Assembly: GCA_037444575.1 (NCBI GenBank)
Contig: JBBIME010000016.1
Span: 9,979 to 73,978, forward strand
Direction of reading: 5' to 3'
DNA: 64,000 nucleotides
From: Bacteriovorax sp037444575
GTDB taxonomy: Bacteria > Bdellovibrionota > Bacteriovoracia > Bacteriovoracales > Bacteriovoracaceae
Position numbers and translations under genes: made by a program. This document shows, in pieces, positions 17,368 through 26,770 of this stretch. The notes beneath the pieces were generated by a model. It was not told where the DNA came from. It saw only the letters and a program-made list of their open reading frames with translations, and searched no databases. Within the stretch, counting starts at the first letter, position 1; the number at the start of each line of letters is the position of its first letter.

Positions 17368-19275
17368 ATGCAAATACTTTTTTTTGCTCGAGATAGAGAT
17401 TTACTTGAGTCGATATCTCCTTTGTCAGAGGAGAAGATCATCTTTTGGTATGGGCAAAAATTATCTAATCTTCCCTCTGATTTGGAGGGAATTATATTTT
17501 TTGATTACGACGATCAGGATTTTAATCTAGAGACCTTTGAAGAAGTAATAGACGAGCAAATTCCAAGGTCAGAAAGGCTTCTTAAGGTTCTTATTTCTGC
17601 TAATCTTTCTATAAAAGACTTAAAAGAGCTTCAAAACAAAAATAAATTTATTGATAGTATGGTTCGGGCCCCAATAAAACTCAAGGATATCGAGACTTTT
17701 GTCGAAGATTATAAGTTAGTAAAGAAGGAAATGAGGGAAAGTGTGGAAAGTCCCAAAAAGAAACAATTCGATGATCCAATAAATGCTCAAATTCAGCGTA
17801 AATTTGACATGGTATTTAGTCACGAAGATGACATGCTTTCAAATGATGAAGACATGTTTTTCAATACTGATGAAGATGTTAACTTAGACGAGGATACCTC
17901 TATGGGTGAAAGTGCAAAAAAACCAGAAGACATCAATTCTCCATCATTGGATTTTGGTGTTGATGATGAAATTAAGCTGGAGTTTGACAGCACTTCTTCC
18001 ACTCAGGCACCTGCTCCTGAAATTCCAAAAAAAGAGGGAACAGCTAAGCTTTCCGTTGTCCCTGATGGAGATGATGGGCTGGAATTTAATTTGGATTTTG
18101 GGGATGACTCTGTAGGGGAGATAGAATCTGTCCCAGAAGCACCACCTGCGATGAATTTTGAAAACGATAAAACTGCTAGTGATTTAAACTTTGCACTTCC
18201 GGAAATGGATGAAGAACTTGAAGCTGCTGTGCCAGAGGCCATGTCAGTACCAGAAGGAACATTAAAGACTTTTGTCTACGATAAAAGCAAGTTAACAGAT
18301 GCTGGCTTTGAATCATTGTCACTGAAAGATTCAACAGGAAGCTTTTCTAATCTAATGAGTCCTGAAGAAGCGAAAGCAAATATTGAATCGACGATTAAGG
18401 ATATTGTAAGACCAAAGAATTTAGATGCTACCCAGGAGCTTGATATTTCGTCCTTAGCAGAGGATGAGGGTGCAGATTTTGTTTCCCTAACTAAAGAGGA
18501 TTCTGGCGAAATTGATATTGATGAAATAGATTTTACAACACCAGATGTAAAGATTGATGTAAAAGAATTTGAGCCTAAAAAAAGTTCAGCTGTGGCCCAG
18601 GAAGAAGTGCTTCGGCCAATGCCGACAGAAAGAACTCCTCATACTAGTTTTGTGAGCGATGAAGAGTCAACGCGATTACAGGCCACAATTCGTCAGCTGA
18701 GAGAAGAGCGTGAAGAGCTTGTCTCTCAAATAAAGACCTTAAAAGTTGAGGCTCGAGAATTTGAACAAGACAACCTGACATTAAAAGCAGCACTAGATGA
18801 ATCAAAAATAGAAATCTCTATCATGAGAAAAAGACACATGGTTGATATTGAAGACATGAAGTATCGCCTGTCTTTAAATGAAGAGAAGAGGTCCTTTGCA
18901 GAAGAAAAAGCTCGCATCGCTGAAAGTAAGCGTGAAAAACTTGAGCAAAGGGTACGCATTGACTTTAATCAGGTTAAACAAAGAGAAAAAGAATTAGAAA
19001 CCAAGCTTGAAATGCTATCAATAGATGTTGATTCACAGGTCCAAAGTCGCGATCAAAAAATTCTTGAATTAAGAAGAAAAATTGATGCCTTAGAATTCAA
19101 TATGGAAAACGTATCAATAAAAGAACAAAAATCTCAAGATGATAAGAGAAAACTTGAGGACAAGCTGAACAAGATAATGAAGACACTTCGTCATTCCATT
19201 AAAAATTTGGAAGATGATATTGACCAGGTTACTGATGACCGTCAAGATAGCGAAAGTGATGACCACAAGGTTTAA
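17368..19275 (+). CDS. Pseudoreceiver/coiled-coil protein (AglZ/FrzS-like layout)
   Basis: The 635-residue protein starts with a receiver-like fold (about 1-120) lacking a clear phospho-acceptor set. A very acidic, low-complexity region (about 130-410) rich in Asp, Glu and Ser follows, and then a long coiled coil (about 430-625). Pseudoreceiver plus coiled-coil proteins such as AglZ and FrzS act as polar motility scaffolds in myxobacteria. The gene is followed six bases later by a GGDEF gene and then a phosphoesterase, suggesting a signalling operon. The sequence-level relation to AglZ is not shown, only the layout. Confidence 0.7.
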   Translation: MQILFFARDRDLLESISPLSEEKIIFWYGQKLSNLPSDLEGIIFFDYDDQDFNLETFEEVIDEQIPRSERLLKVLISANLSIKDLKELQNKNKFIDSMVRAPIKLKDIETFVEDYKLVKKEMRESVESPKKKQFDDPINAQIQRKFDMVFSHEDDMLSNDEDMFFNTDEDVNLDEDTSMGESAKKPEDINSPSLDFGVDDEIKLEFDSTSSTQAPAPEIPKKEGTAKLSVVPDGDDGLEFNLDFGDDSVGEIESVPEAPPAMNFENDKTASDLNFALPEMDEELEAAVPEAMSVPEGTLKTFVYDKSKLTDAGFESLSLKDSTGSFSNLMSPEEAKANIESTIKDIVRPKNLDATQELDISSLAEDEGADFVSLTKEDSGEIDIDEIDFTTPDVKIDVKEFEPKKSSAVAQEEVLRPMPTERTPHTSFVSDEESTRLQATIRQLREEREELVSQIKTLKVEAREFEQDNLTLKAALDESKIEISIMRKRHMVDIEDMKYRLSLNEEKRSFAEEKARIAESKREKLEQRVRIDFNQVKQREKELETKLEMLSIDVDSQVQSRDQKILELRRKIDALEFNMENVSIKEQKSQDDKRKLEDKLNKIMKTLRHSIKNLEDDIDQVTDDRQDSESDDHKV

Positions 19276-19280
19276 AGTTA

Positions 19281-20282
19281 GTGATGAATGAATTAACAAA
19301 ATTTCTGAGTGATTTTCCATTTTTTCAAAGTGAAAAAAATCTCTTGCTACATTTAGAAGATTACCTTGCTCGAGAATATCTAATTCGACCATTGTTGGTT
19401 TTCTCTATTCAAGATAAATTTCCTGTTATCCATCTTGATAAGTGCAGAACGGTTTTAGGGAAAAATGATAGACTTCAACTCTACAGTGCTAAACTTCTTG
19501 ATGAACTTATTATTAAAAGAAGCGAACTGAAGTCTATTCCTTGTCTCACTGTAAAAGTAGAAAATTGTTATTATTACTATTTGAATTTAGGGCTAAAACG
19601 GAATCAGTTTTATTTCACCGTTTTTTCAGCACCGAGTGAAATATCCACAGAACTTCTTGTGCCATTATCGCGTTTTATTGCAAGTCATTTAAAGATAATT
19701 GAAAAATTTGATGATCTTTATAGAAGTCAGGAACTTATTCATATTGACGATGTTACAGGTCTCTATAATCAAAGAAAACTTTATAAAGATCTCTCATCAC
19801 TCGTTGATAAATTTCAAGAGGAGAAGGATCCATTCTGTGTCTTATTTGTTGATATCGATCATTTTAAAAAAGTTAACGATAATTATGGACACTTAGTAGG
19901 AACTAAACTTTTAGAGAATGTTGCCAAAGACATAAAATCTTTATTGCGAGATAGTGATATAAGCTACCGCTACGGAGGAGACGAATTTGTTATCATTCTG
20001 GTCAATTCCGATGGACAGTCAGGAAAAATTGTAGGGGAGAGAATTTTAAATAAAATTAAATCTCGAGATTACATGATCGATATACGAAATGAAAAAAAGC
20101 ACATCAAATTGAGTGTTTCAATTGGTGTGGCAGAGTTTCCAACTGATGCCAAAAACTCTGAAGAGGTTTTGGCAATTGCCGATCGAATGATGTATGAGGC
20201 AAAAGAGTCTGGAAGAGGACTTGTCTTTAATACACAAGATGTCTTTAAATCCAGTCTGAAAAAAATTGTAGAGAATAAGTGA
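19281..20282 (+). CDS. Diguanylate cyclase (GGDEF)
   Basis: The 333-residue protein has an N-terminal region of about 150 residues that could be a GAF-like sensor. A complete GGDEF domain follows, with the signature at 232-236. The upstream RDSD (223-226) is a good product-inhibition I-site. The Asp in the DIDHFKKVND metal site is present, so cyclic di-GMP synthesis from two GTP is expected. No membrane segment is seen. It sits between a scaffold-like protein and a metallophosphoesterase, seven bases from the latter. Confidence 0.92.
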   Translation: MMNELTKFLSDFPFFQSEKNLLLHLEDYLAREYLIRPLLVFSIQDKFPVIHLDKCRTVLGKNDRLQLYSAKLLDELIIKRSELKSIPCLTVKVENCYYYYLNLGLKRNQFYFTVFSAPSEISTELLVPLSRFIASHLKIIEKFDDLYRSQELIHIDDVTGLYNQRKLYKDLSSLVDKFQEEKDPFCVLFVDIDHFKKVNDNYGHLVGTKLLENVAKDIKSLLRDSDISYRYGGDEFVIILVNSDGQSGKIVGERILNKIKSRDYMIDIRNEKKHIKLSVSIGVAEFPTDAKNSEEVLAIADRMMYEAKESGRGLVFNTQDVFKSSLKKIVENK

Positions 20283-20289
20283 GGATTGC

Positions 20290-21369
20290 ATGATTATTTT
20301 AGTCATTAGCGATCTTCATTTAGGAAAAGGAAAATTTCTTAAAAACGGCCAACTCAATCTCCTTGAAGATTTTCTTGAAGATGAAAGATTTTTTGATTTC
20401 TGCGATTACTACTCAAAAGGAGAGTTTGAAAAGGAAGAAGTCCATTTAGTGTTAAATGGAGATATTTTAAATCTTATCCAGATTGATATCGATGGAGTTT
20501 ATACCAATATCATCGATGATGAAGTCACAGTTCGTTCAATCGACGCCATTGTTAAAGGGCATCCCAAATTTTTTGAAGGCTTAAGAAAATTTCTCAAGGC
20601 CCCTAATAAGCACATGTCTTATATCATCGGCAATCATGATTCTGGTTTAGCGTTTAAAGAGGCACAGGCCGCTTTAAGAAGATATGTGGGAGAAGAGCTA
20701 GATTTTTGCTTTTCGCTTAATTTAAATGGTGTTCATATTGAGCACGGACATCGTTTTGAAGTCATCAACACTGTTCCTAGCGATAAATATTTTATGGAAG
20801 GCCCTAATGGAAAAATGATTTTAAATCTTCCATGGGGATCACTTTTTTGTATAAATCTTCTTCCTGTTTTAAGAAAGGACCGTCCTAATATTGATAAAGT
20901 TCGACCTCTTGCTTCTTATGTGAAGTGGTGTCTGCTATATGATTTTAATTTTTTCTGGAAAATGATTTTTCAAGTTGGAACATACATGATCCAGAGTAAT
21001 TTCGATGAATACATCAAGCAAAATAGAAATTTCAAAACAACGTTATCGATTTTAAAGCAAATTACAATTTATCCTCTTTATGGAAAAAAGGCGAAGGCCA
21101 TCTTGCGTCGTTATCCGGAAATTCACACTGTGATCATGGGACATACGCATGTTCAAGAGTGGCTGCGTTTTCCAGAGAATAAATATTACTTCAATACAGG
21201 AACATGGAATCATATCCCTCAGCTTGACGCTGGTCAGATGGAGGCCCATAGCAAATTCACTTACGTTCAAGTAAAGGTGGATAAAGAAAAGAATCTTTTG
21301 CTAACGGGGTCTATTAATTTATGGCAGGGAACCTGGAAGCCATTTAGAGAAGAAGTTTCGGCAATGTAA
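20290..21369 (+). CDS. Calcineurin-like metallophosphoesterase
   Basis: The 359-residue protein has all motifs of the fold: SDLHLG (Asp8, His10), NGD, GNHD, HGH and a final GHTH. The order and spacing resemble LpxH-type and other phosphoesterases, but it is longer than LpxH (about 240) and carries an insert of about 100 residues before GHTH. Two metal ions and a phosphoester substrate are expected; which substrate is unknown. It is the third gene of the plus-strand cluster with the GGDEF protein, so a nucleotide target is possible. Confidence 0.85.
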   Translation: MIILVISDLHLGKGKFLKNGQLNLLEDFLEDERFFDFCDYYSKGEFEKEEVHLVLNGDILNLIQIDIDGVYTNIIDDEVTVRSIDAIVKGHPKFFEGLRKFLKAPNKHMSYIIGNHDSGLAFKEAQAALRRYVGEELDFCFSLNLNGVHIEHGHRFEVINTVPSDKYFMEGPNGKMILNLPWGSLFCINLLPVLRKDRPNIDKVRPLASYVKWCLLYDFNFFWKMIFQVGTYMIQSNFDEYIKQNRNFKTTLSILKQITIYPLYGKKAKAILRRYPEIHTVIMGHTHVQEWLRFPENKYYFNTGTWNHIPQLDAGQMEAHSKFTYVQVKVDKEKNLLLTGSINLWQGTWKPFREEVSAM

Positions 21370-21393
21370 TCTGTAAAAGCCACCATAACATCT

Positions 21394-21551
21394 TACAGAC
21401 AATCACAAAGTGGCCAACTGAAAATGAAAACTTGTTAATGCTTAGAAATTTTTAGAAGGCGGCAGCTTAGAAGATCTCATTGGGCAGCTCTCTAAAAAAA
21501 TTTTACAATTAATAAATCCTTCACTCGAGCTGTACTTTGTGATTGTCAGTA
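21394..21551. ncRNA. Candidate structured RNA (long closing stem), unknown family and strand
   Basis: Bases 21394-21411 pair with 21534-21551 over 17 of 18 positions, enclosing about 120 bases. Inside, 21446-21456 pairs imperfectly with 21491-21503. A closing stem, an open middle and an inner stem recall the overall shape of 6S RNA, but I see no conserved sequence to prove that. No ORF lies here. An exact 12-base hairpin follows at 21576-21605. Confidence 0.35.
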
Positions 21552-21575
21552 AGATTAAATACTAATTTCTTATGT

Positions 21576-21605
21576 AATCTGCTCTTTCTTAGCAAAGAGC
21601 AGATT
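21576..21605. terminator. Perfect 12-base hairpin, likely terminator of the minus-strand gene or of the RNA candidate
   Basis: AATCTGCTCTTT pairs exactly with AAAGAGCAGATT over a six-base loop. It lies 12 bases beyond the stop of the Lys-rich protein gene on the minus strand. The U-run is weak on both sides (TTTTTAA five bases later on plus). Confidence 0.55.
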
Positions 21606-21617
21606 AATACTTTTTAA

Positions 21618-21947
21618 TTATTTCGATGCTGCTTTTTTCTTAGTCGTTTTTGCTGCTGCTGGAGCTTTCTTTGTTGTTTTCTTTTTAGCTGGTTTCTTAG
21701 ATTTTTTCTTTAAAACAACTTCTACTTTCTTTTGAATTTTATTTAATTCTTTTTTTTGCTCATCCATGAATTTTTTTGCTTTTTTCACTTCATCAGATAC
21801 TGTTTTTTCAATTTTCTTTTCAAGAACTTTTCTCTCTACTTGAAACTTGTCAACTAGACCTTTCACAACGTGTTTTTTCTTAAGCTTTTCAATCTCTACT
21901 TTTAAATCTTGAAATGATTTCAGCAATTGTTTCTTATTCACGGGCAA
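21618..21947 (-). CDS. Lys/Ala-rich protein with histone H1-like tail
   Basis: The 109-residue protein is one long charged helix or coiled coil (about 1-80) followed by a Lys/Ala/Pro/Thr tail in KKPAKKKTTKKAPAAAK style. Such tails are typical of eukaryotic histone H1 and of bacterial H1-like nucleoid proteins, and bind DNA or RNA non-specifically. The N-terminal coiled coil is not the HU or AlgP fold. A nucleoid-condensing role is possible. It stands 15 bases after NAD synthetase on the same strand. Confidence 0.7.
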   Translation of the reverse strand: MPVNKKQLLKSFQDLKVEIEKLKKKHVVKGLVDKFQVERKVLEKKIEKTVSDEVKKAKKFMDEQKKELNKIQKKVEVVLKKKSKKPAKKKTTKKAPAAAKTTKKKAASK

Positions 21948-21962
21948 TTCTCCTTATGGGGG

Positions 21963-23726
21963 TTAGAGTGTTTTTTTGCTAATCGGAACGCGGTAACCAA
22001 AGCCGAAGCTTTTAGCTTTCACTTTTATTATAGGACAAAATTGTCTTCGTTTGTACTCCGATTTTACAATTAGTTGATAAACTTTTTGGACCTGGTTGTG
22101 ATCGTGTCCTTTTTTTATCAAATCTTGGATTGAAAAACGCATTGAAAGCAAGGCTTCCAGGATTGGATCCAGTTGATCGTAGGGAGGTAGCGATTGAGCA
22201 TCCTCTTGGTTTTCTCTTAATTCAGCACTTGGCGGTCTTGTGATGATTTCTTCAGGGATTATGTAGTTGTAATTTCTGTTAATATAGTGAGCGAGATCAA
22301 AAACTTCGCATTTGTAGAGGTCGCCTAAAACAGATAGTGCCCCAACGCTGTCACCGTAAATCGTAGAATATCCCACTGCAATCTCAGATTTGTTGGAAGT
22401 GTTTAAAACCATCGAGCCCATGTCATTTGAGCGAGCAAAGATAAGGGCCCCTCTTAAGCGGCTTTGAATGTTTTCATCAGTGAATCCTTGCATTTCTCGA
22501 TGAAAGTTGTCGCGATAGGCTCCTCTGATAGTTGAATGGATAAACTTAATAGGCATACTTGTTAGTTTTACTCCGATATTTCGGCATAAATCATAAGATA
22601 GATCATATGAAAGTGAGCTTGAAAATAATCCCGGCATGAAAACGGCTTCTATTTCGCACGCATTGAGATTTCGATCTTTCATGATTTTTAAAATGGATAG
22701 AACAAGTGATGAATCAATTCCGCCAGAGAGGGCAATAGAGTATTTGGAAATTTTATTTTTCCTTGAATAATCGCTGATACCTAAAATGAGGGCATCTAAA
22801 ATTTCCGCACATTCGCTATCCTTTAGCGGTAAGAGTTTTCTTGAATCACTTGAGAGTCTTGTCGAGAAAATTGTTCCCCAGGTATTAGCACTTGAATTCA
22901 AGCTTGCTGATCCGGTACCCCCTTTAAATGAAGGGAGAGGGAGAGTCACGATGTCACTCTTAAATCCTTTGGCCATTGCAACAACGGCACTTCCGTCGAC
23001 AACAAAGCTTCTTCCGTCAAAAATAATCTCATCTTCAGCTGCCACGCGATTTACATAGGCAAATGGTGCATTTAAGTATTTTGAAATCTCCATGGCCCTG
23101 GAGATTCGCTGATCAAGTTTTCCAAGGTGGTAAGGGCTAGCACTGAGATTTACAATAAGATCACATTTTAATTTTTTTCCATCGAGATGATCTTTTAATT
23201 GTTCAACTGGATCAAGATCATGCAAATGGGAAAACCACATATCTTCACAAATTAGAAGTCCTACGGTGTAGTTATCAAAAGTAAAAGTGGCCGGAGAGTG
23301 ACCAGGAGTGAAATATTTTTTTTCTTCGTACAGATCGTAATTAGGCAGAAGTTGTTTTGTGTAGAGAGAGCGAATTTTTTTTCCTGGCTCCATTACGTAG
23401 ATGACGTTTTCTATTTGAGAAGGAAAGCCTAATGAGTCAAACTGATAGGAAAGTCCACCCATGAGAAGCGCAATACTTTCATTTGATTTGAATTGACTAA
23501 CAGACCACATTGATAGATCGGCCAAAAAGGCTTGATAGTCGTCAATAAATCCTTTTTGTAGAACTAAGTCTTGCAGGGGATAGCCTGTGAGGAAAAGCTC
23601 AGGAAAAAGATGCAGGCCTTTATGTTTTCCATCGGAAAAAGTAGTTGTAAGATATTTAAATAGAGCTTCAAAATCACCGATTTCATGGTGAGTTTGATGA
23701 AGATTTAATTGCATGAACGCATCCAT
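21963..23726 (-). CDS. nadE: Glutamine-dependent NAD+ synthetase
   Basis: The 587-residue protein has an N-terminal nitrilase-like glutaminase domain, with the catalytic Cys in GLLICEDMWF, and a C-terminal synthetase domain with the ATP loop SGGIDSS (about 335). It converts nicotinic acid adenine dinucleotide to NAD using glutamine. The NKSEIAVGYSTIYGD stretch is also typical. Length is slightly above the usual 540-570. Starting at Met5 is an alternative. Confidence 0.95.
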   Translation of the reverse strand: MDAFMQLNLHQTHHEIGDFEALFKYLTTTFSDGKHKGLHLFPELFLTGYPLQDLVLQKGFIDDYQAFLADLSMWSVSQFKSNESIALLMGGLSYQFDSLGFPSQIENVIYVMEPGKKIRSLYTKQLLPNYDLYEEKKYFTPGHSPATFTFDNYTVGLLICEDMWFSHLHDLDPVEQLKDHLDGKKLKCDLIVNLSASPYHLGKLDQRISRAMEISKYLNAPFAYVNRVAAEDEIIFDGRSFVVDGSAVVAMAKGFKSDIVTLPLPSFKGGTGSASLNSSANTWGTIFSTRLSSDSRKLLPLKDSECAEILDALILGISDYSRKNKISKYSIALSGGIDSSLVLSILKIMKDRNLNACEIEAVFMPGLFSSSLSYDLSYDLCRNIGVKLTSMPIKFIHSTIRGAYRDNFHREMQGFTDENIQSRLRGALIFARSNDMGSMVLNTSNKSEIAVGYSTIYGDSVGALSVLGDLYKCEVFDLAHYINRNYNYIIPEEIITRPPSAELRENQEDAQSLPPYDQLDPILEALLSMRFSIQDLIKKGHDHNQVQKVYQLIVKSEYKRRQFCPIIKVKAKSFGFGYRVPISKKTL

Positions 23727-23797
23727 TGATCTAAATTTATAATCAAAATTTATCTCTTAAATTTACCAATATAAAGCTACGAAGAAAAGGAACATTT

Positions 23798-24703
23798 GTG
23801 TTAGGGATTTTATTAGTTATCCTGGCAGGTCTTTTGTGGGCCGTTGATACTCTGATTCGCTATCCACTACTTTTTAGTGGAATCAGCGCAGAGAGAATTG
23901 TATTTACCGAACATTTGTTTCTCTCACTTATTTTTGTTCCTCTTCTGATCAAAAATCGCAGCTCTGTATGGAATGCAAAGGTTTCATCGATTTTTTATTT
24001 TATAATCATTGGAGTTTTTGGTTCCGCCATCGGAACACTGGCCTTTACAAAAGCCTTTACACTTATTAATCCTTCGCTGGTCATTCTTCTTCAAAAACTT
24101 CAGCCAATAATTTCTTTCTCTCTAGCAAGCCTCTTTCTGGGTGAGAAAATGAATAAGCCTTTTCTTGTCTGGGCCGGTATTGCTCTTTTAGGAGGATTGC
24201 TTATTTCTTCACCGGACATTTTGCCTGGTCTGTCACATTTTGATTTTAAGTTAGGTTTTCTCTCTCAATCGGCCATGATGGGATATCTTTTAACTATGGT
24301 TGCAGTCGTAAGCTGGGGAGCATCAACAGTTTTTGGAAAAAAACTGACTGCAGATGGGTATAACGAAGTTCAAATTATGGGGGGAAGATTTGTTTTCGGT
24401 TTCATTTTTCTTGCTTTTTATACTTATGCCAACCGCGCAATCGTCAGTTTTGATTGGCAAGCTATAATTTGGGGAAAAATTCTTTTGATGGTAATATTGT
24501 CTGGACTCTTGGGGATGTATTTTTATTACAAGGGTCTTAAGACTATTTCTGCTCATGTTTGTGCTATTGCAGAGATGTTTTTCCCACTCAGTGCTGTGAC
24601 TATAAATTGGATTTTTTTGGGAGCAAAATTGACTCCTGTCCAACTCGTGGGAGCGGGATTATTAACTTTAGGATCAGCAGTTATTCAGTTAAAAAAATAT
24701 TAG
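23798..24703 (+). CDS. EamA/DMT-family transporter
   Basis: The 301-residue protein has about ten membrane helices in two EamA repeats, each of five. The start is GTG, preceded by AAAAGGA. Members export or import metabolites such as amino acids or sugar-nucleotide-related compounds; the substrate cannot be read here. It is followed 15 bases later by a UDP-sugar decarboxylase-like gene, which may be incidental. Confidence 0.85.
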   Translation: MLGILLVILAGLLWAVDTLIRYPLLFSGISAERIVFTEHLFLSLIFVPLLIKNRSSVWNAKVSSIFYFIIIGVFGSAIGTLAFTKAFTLINPSLVILLQKLQPIISFSLASLFLGEKMNKPFLVWAGIALLGGLLISSPDILPGLSHFDFKLGFLSQSAMMGYLLTMVAVVSWGASTVFGKKLTADGYNEVQIMGGRFVFGFIFLAFYTYANRAIVSFDWQAIIWGKILLMVILSGLLGMYFYYKGLKTISAHVCAIAEMFFPLSAVTINWIFLGAKLTPVQLVGAGLLTLGSAVIQLKKY

Positions 24704-24718
24704 TTTTTTGGAGTTGTT

Positions 24719-25690
24719 ATGAGCAAGGTAGTTTTACCAACATCAATGGAAGGAAAGACGGTTTTAGTAGCAGGTGCTGCTGGATTTGTTCCTTCAACCC
24801 TTTGTGAATTTTACCTCAACTTAGGTGCTAATGTTATCGGTATCGATAATTTTATCACAGGCTCTCAATCTAATATTGATTTGCTTTCAGCTTACAAAAA
24901 CTTTGAATTTCACCAATACAATATTTATGAAAAGCTTCCAAGCTTCAAAGATCAAAAAATTGACTATATCCTCTCAATGGCAAGCCCTGCTTCTCCAATA
25001 GATTTTGCAATTATTCCAGTCGAAATCATGAGAGTTAATTCAGAAGGAACTTTAAAACTTCTTGAACTAGCGAAAGAGAAAAATGCTCGTTTCCTTGAAG
25101 CTTCTACAAGTGAAGTCTATGGGGATCCAGAAATTCATCCTCAAAGAGAAGATTATGTTGGGCACGTTAATCCAATCGGTCCTCGTTCTTGTTATGATGA
25201 ATCGAAACGTTTTGCTGAAGCAATGACAATGAGTTTTCACCATAAGTACAATGTTGATACAAGAATTGTTCGCATCTTTAATACTTATGGACCTCGCATG
25301 AGACCAAACGATGGGCGAGTTATTCCAAACTTCATCACTCAGGCCTTAAAAGGTGAGGATCTTACAGTTTATGGAGATGGATCTCAAACGCGTTCATACT
25401 GTTATTCAACAGATTTAGTAAACGCGATCCACAATGTTCTTATGAGCAATGATCCAACACCATTTAATATTGGAAATCCGGACGAATACACAATTAAAGA
25501 AACTGCAGAATTAGTTATCAAAATTTTAGGAAGTACTTCAAAGATTAAGTATCTTCCACTTCCTAAAGACGATCCAAAAAGACGCCGTCCGGATATCGGA
25601 AAGATTCAATCTATCTCGGATTATAAACCACTCGTCTCTTTTGAAGAGGGGATCAGAAATACTGCTGAATATTTTAAAAACAACTTGTAA
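24719..25690 (+). CDS. UDP-glucuronate decarboxylase-like NAD-dependent epimerase
   Basis: The 323-residue extended short-chain dehydrogenase shows ASPASPIDF, STSEVYGDPEIHPQ and YDESK (catalytic Tyr and Lys), and the GPRMRPNDGRV segment. All are strongly like UDP-xylose synthases, which make UDP-xylose from UDP-glucuronate. The Rossmann loop reads GAAGFVPS, so the last Gly of GxxGxxG is Pro25. A glycosyltransferase gene follows nine bases later, so the pair probably serves surface polysaccharide assembly. Confidence 0.85.
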   Translation: MSKVVLPTSMEGKTVLVAGAAGFVPSTLCEFYLNLGANVIGIDNFITGSQSNIDLLSAYKNFEFHQYNIYEKLPSFKDQKIDYILSMASPASPIDFAIIPVEIMRVNSEGTLKLLELAKEKNARFLEASTSEVYGDPEIHPQREDYVGHVNPIGPRSCYDESKRFAEAMTMSFHHKYNVDTRIVRIFNTYGPRMRPNDGRVIPNFITQALKGEDLTVYGDGSQTRSYCYSTDLVNAIHNVLMSNDPTPFNIGNPDEYTIKETAELVIKILGSTSKIKYLPLPKDDPKRRRPDIGKIQSISDYKPLVSFEEGIRNTAEYFKNNL

Positions 25691-25698
25691 AAGGCCCA

Positions 25699-26769
25699 AT
25701 GAAAGTAGCGATCACTTGCGATTATTTGTTAGAGAGAAATCATTACTCAGAAATTATTGAAACAATTTGTGAAATTTTTCCTGATTCAAGACTCTATTGT
25801 TTTGCTCATAAAAAAGGAGCAATCCTAGGTCATATCGAACAAAGAGTGATTACTTCAACTTTTTTAAGTAAAACTGTTAAATCTGAAAAAGAGTTTTACA
25901 CTCATTCTTATCAGATCCCTAGTCTTGCTAAAAATCTTTTTGTTTCCTGTGAATACGATTTGATTATCAATATCTCCAGGGGATTCTCTCAAGGGATTAA
26001 AAAATGTGATAGATCCAAGATGATCACATTTCTTTATGAGCTGGGATATGAAAATAAAATCAATAAATCATTTATGCAAAAAATCTTTAGACCTTACGTT
26101 GAAAGTTGGGCGCTAAAGAGCTTAAGAAATGCTGATTTGGTTGTTGTCGCTCGCGAAGACATCAAAGAGAAGTTAAACCAAAAATTAAAACCGAATCTAT
26201 CTAACATTGACGTTACTCCGCCACCGTTTAAAGTTTCTGATTACACTTTATTTCCTAAAGACATGTTTAAGCATCATTTCTTTGCGATAGAGACAACTGG
26301 TCTCTCTCAGAAAGAACTTAAAGATATTGCTTCTTGGATGAAAGAGTGGAATTTAGAGTTTCAATTTATCGGCCCAGATAAAGATCTAAAACAATTAAAA
26401 GAAGAACTTGGTGCTAATAAATTTTTTGGAAATCGTTGTAGTGGAGAGCACGCTCCTGTGCTTGCTTCCTCTAAGGCGCTCATTAGTTTTAACACTCATG
26501 AGTTTCCTAAGTTAGTTCTTGCGACAATGGCAACAGGTCGTCCTGCTATTTTAGGAAATGATTTAAAGAAATGGGTAGATGGAACTGGAACTTTCTTTGC
26601 AAGTTTTACCAAGTCCTCTTTAAAAGTGATGATTGATGAAGTTATCGCTAACGAAGATCAACTTGAAGGTCAAAAAATTAGAGCACACGTGATGGATTAT
26701 CACGATATAAAATTTAAGGCGCAGATTAAGCGCATTCTAGATAAGTATCACGCTGAAATTCACAAATAG
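25699..26769 (+). CDS. Glycosyltransferase, GT4-like
   Basis: The 356-residue protein resembles GT-B glycosyltransferases of the WbaZ kind: an N-terminal domain starting MKVAITCDYLLER, and a C-terminal domain with a nucleotide-binding region around TGRPAILGNDLKKW. The family E-x7-E motif is not clear. It probably transfers a sugar to a lipid-linked oligosaccharide using the product of the adjacent decarboxylase, but donor and acceptor are unknown. One base separates its stop from the convergent gene. Confidence 0.65.
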   Translation: MKVAITCDYLLERNHYSEIIETICEIFPDSRLYCFAHKKGAILGHIEQRVITSTFLSKTVKSEKEFYTHSYQIPSLAKNLFVSCEYDLIINISRGFSQGIKKCDRSKMITFLYELGYENKINKSFMQKIFRPYVESWALKSLRNADLVVVAREDIKEKLNQKLKPNLSNIDVTPPPFKVSDYTLFPKDMFKHHFFAIETTGLSQKELKDIASWMKEWNLEFQFIGPDKDLKQLKEELGANKFFGNRCSGEHAPVLASSKALISFNTHEFPKLVLATMATGRPAILGNDLKKWVDGTGTFFASFTKSSLKVMIDEVIANEDQLEGQKIRAHVMDYHDIKFKAQIKRILDKYHAEIHK

Positions 26770-26770
26770 G

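Noticed and set aside
17820..18242. Ser-rich minus-strand frames opposite the acidic region of the scaffold protein
   Set aside because: Asp/Glu-rich codons give Ser-rich antisense frames; this is a composition effect.
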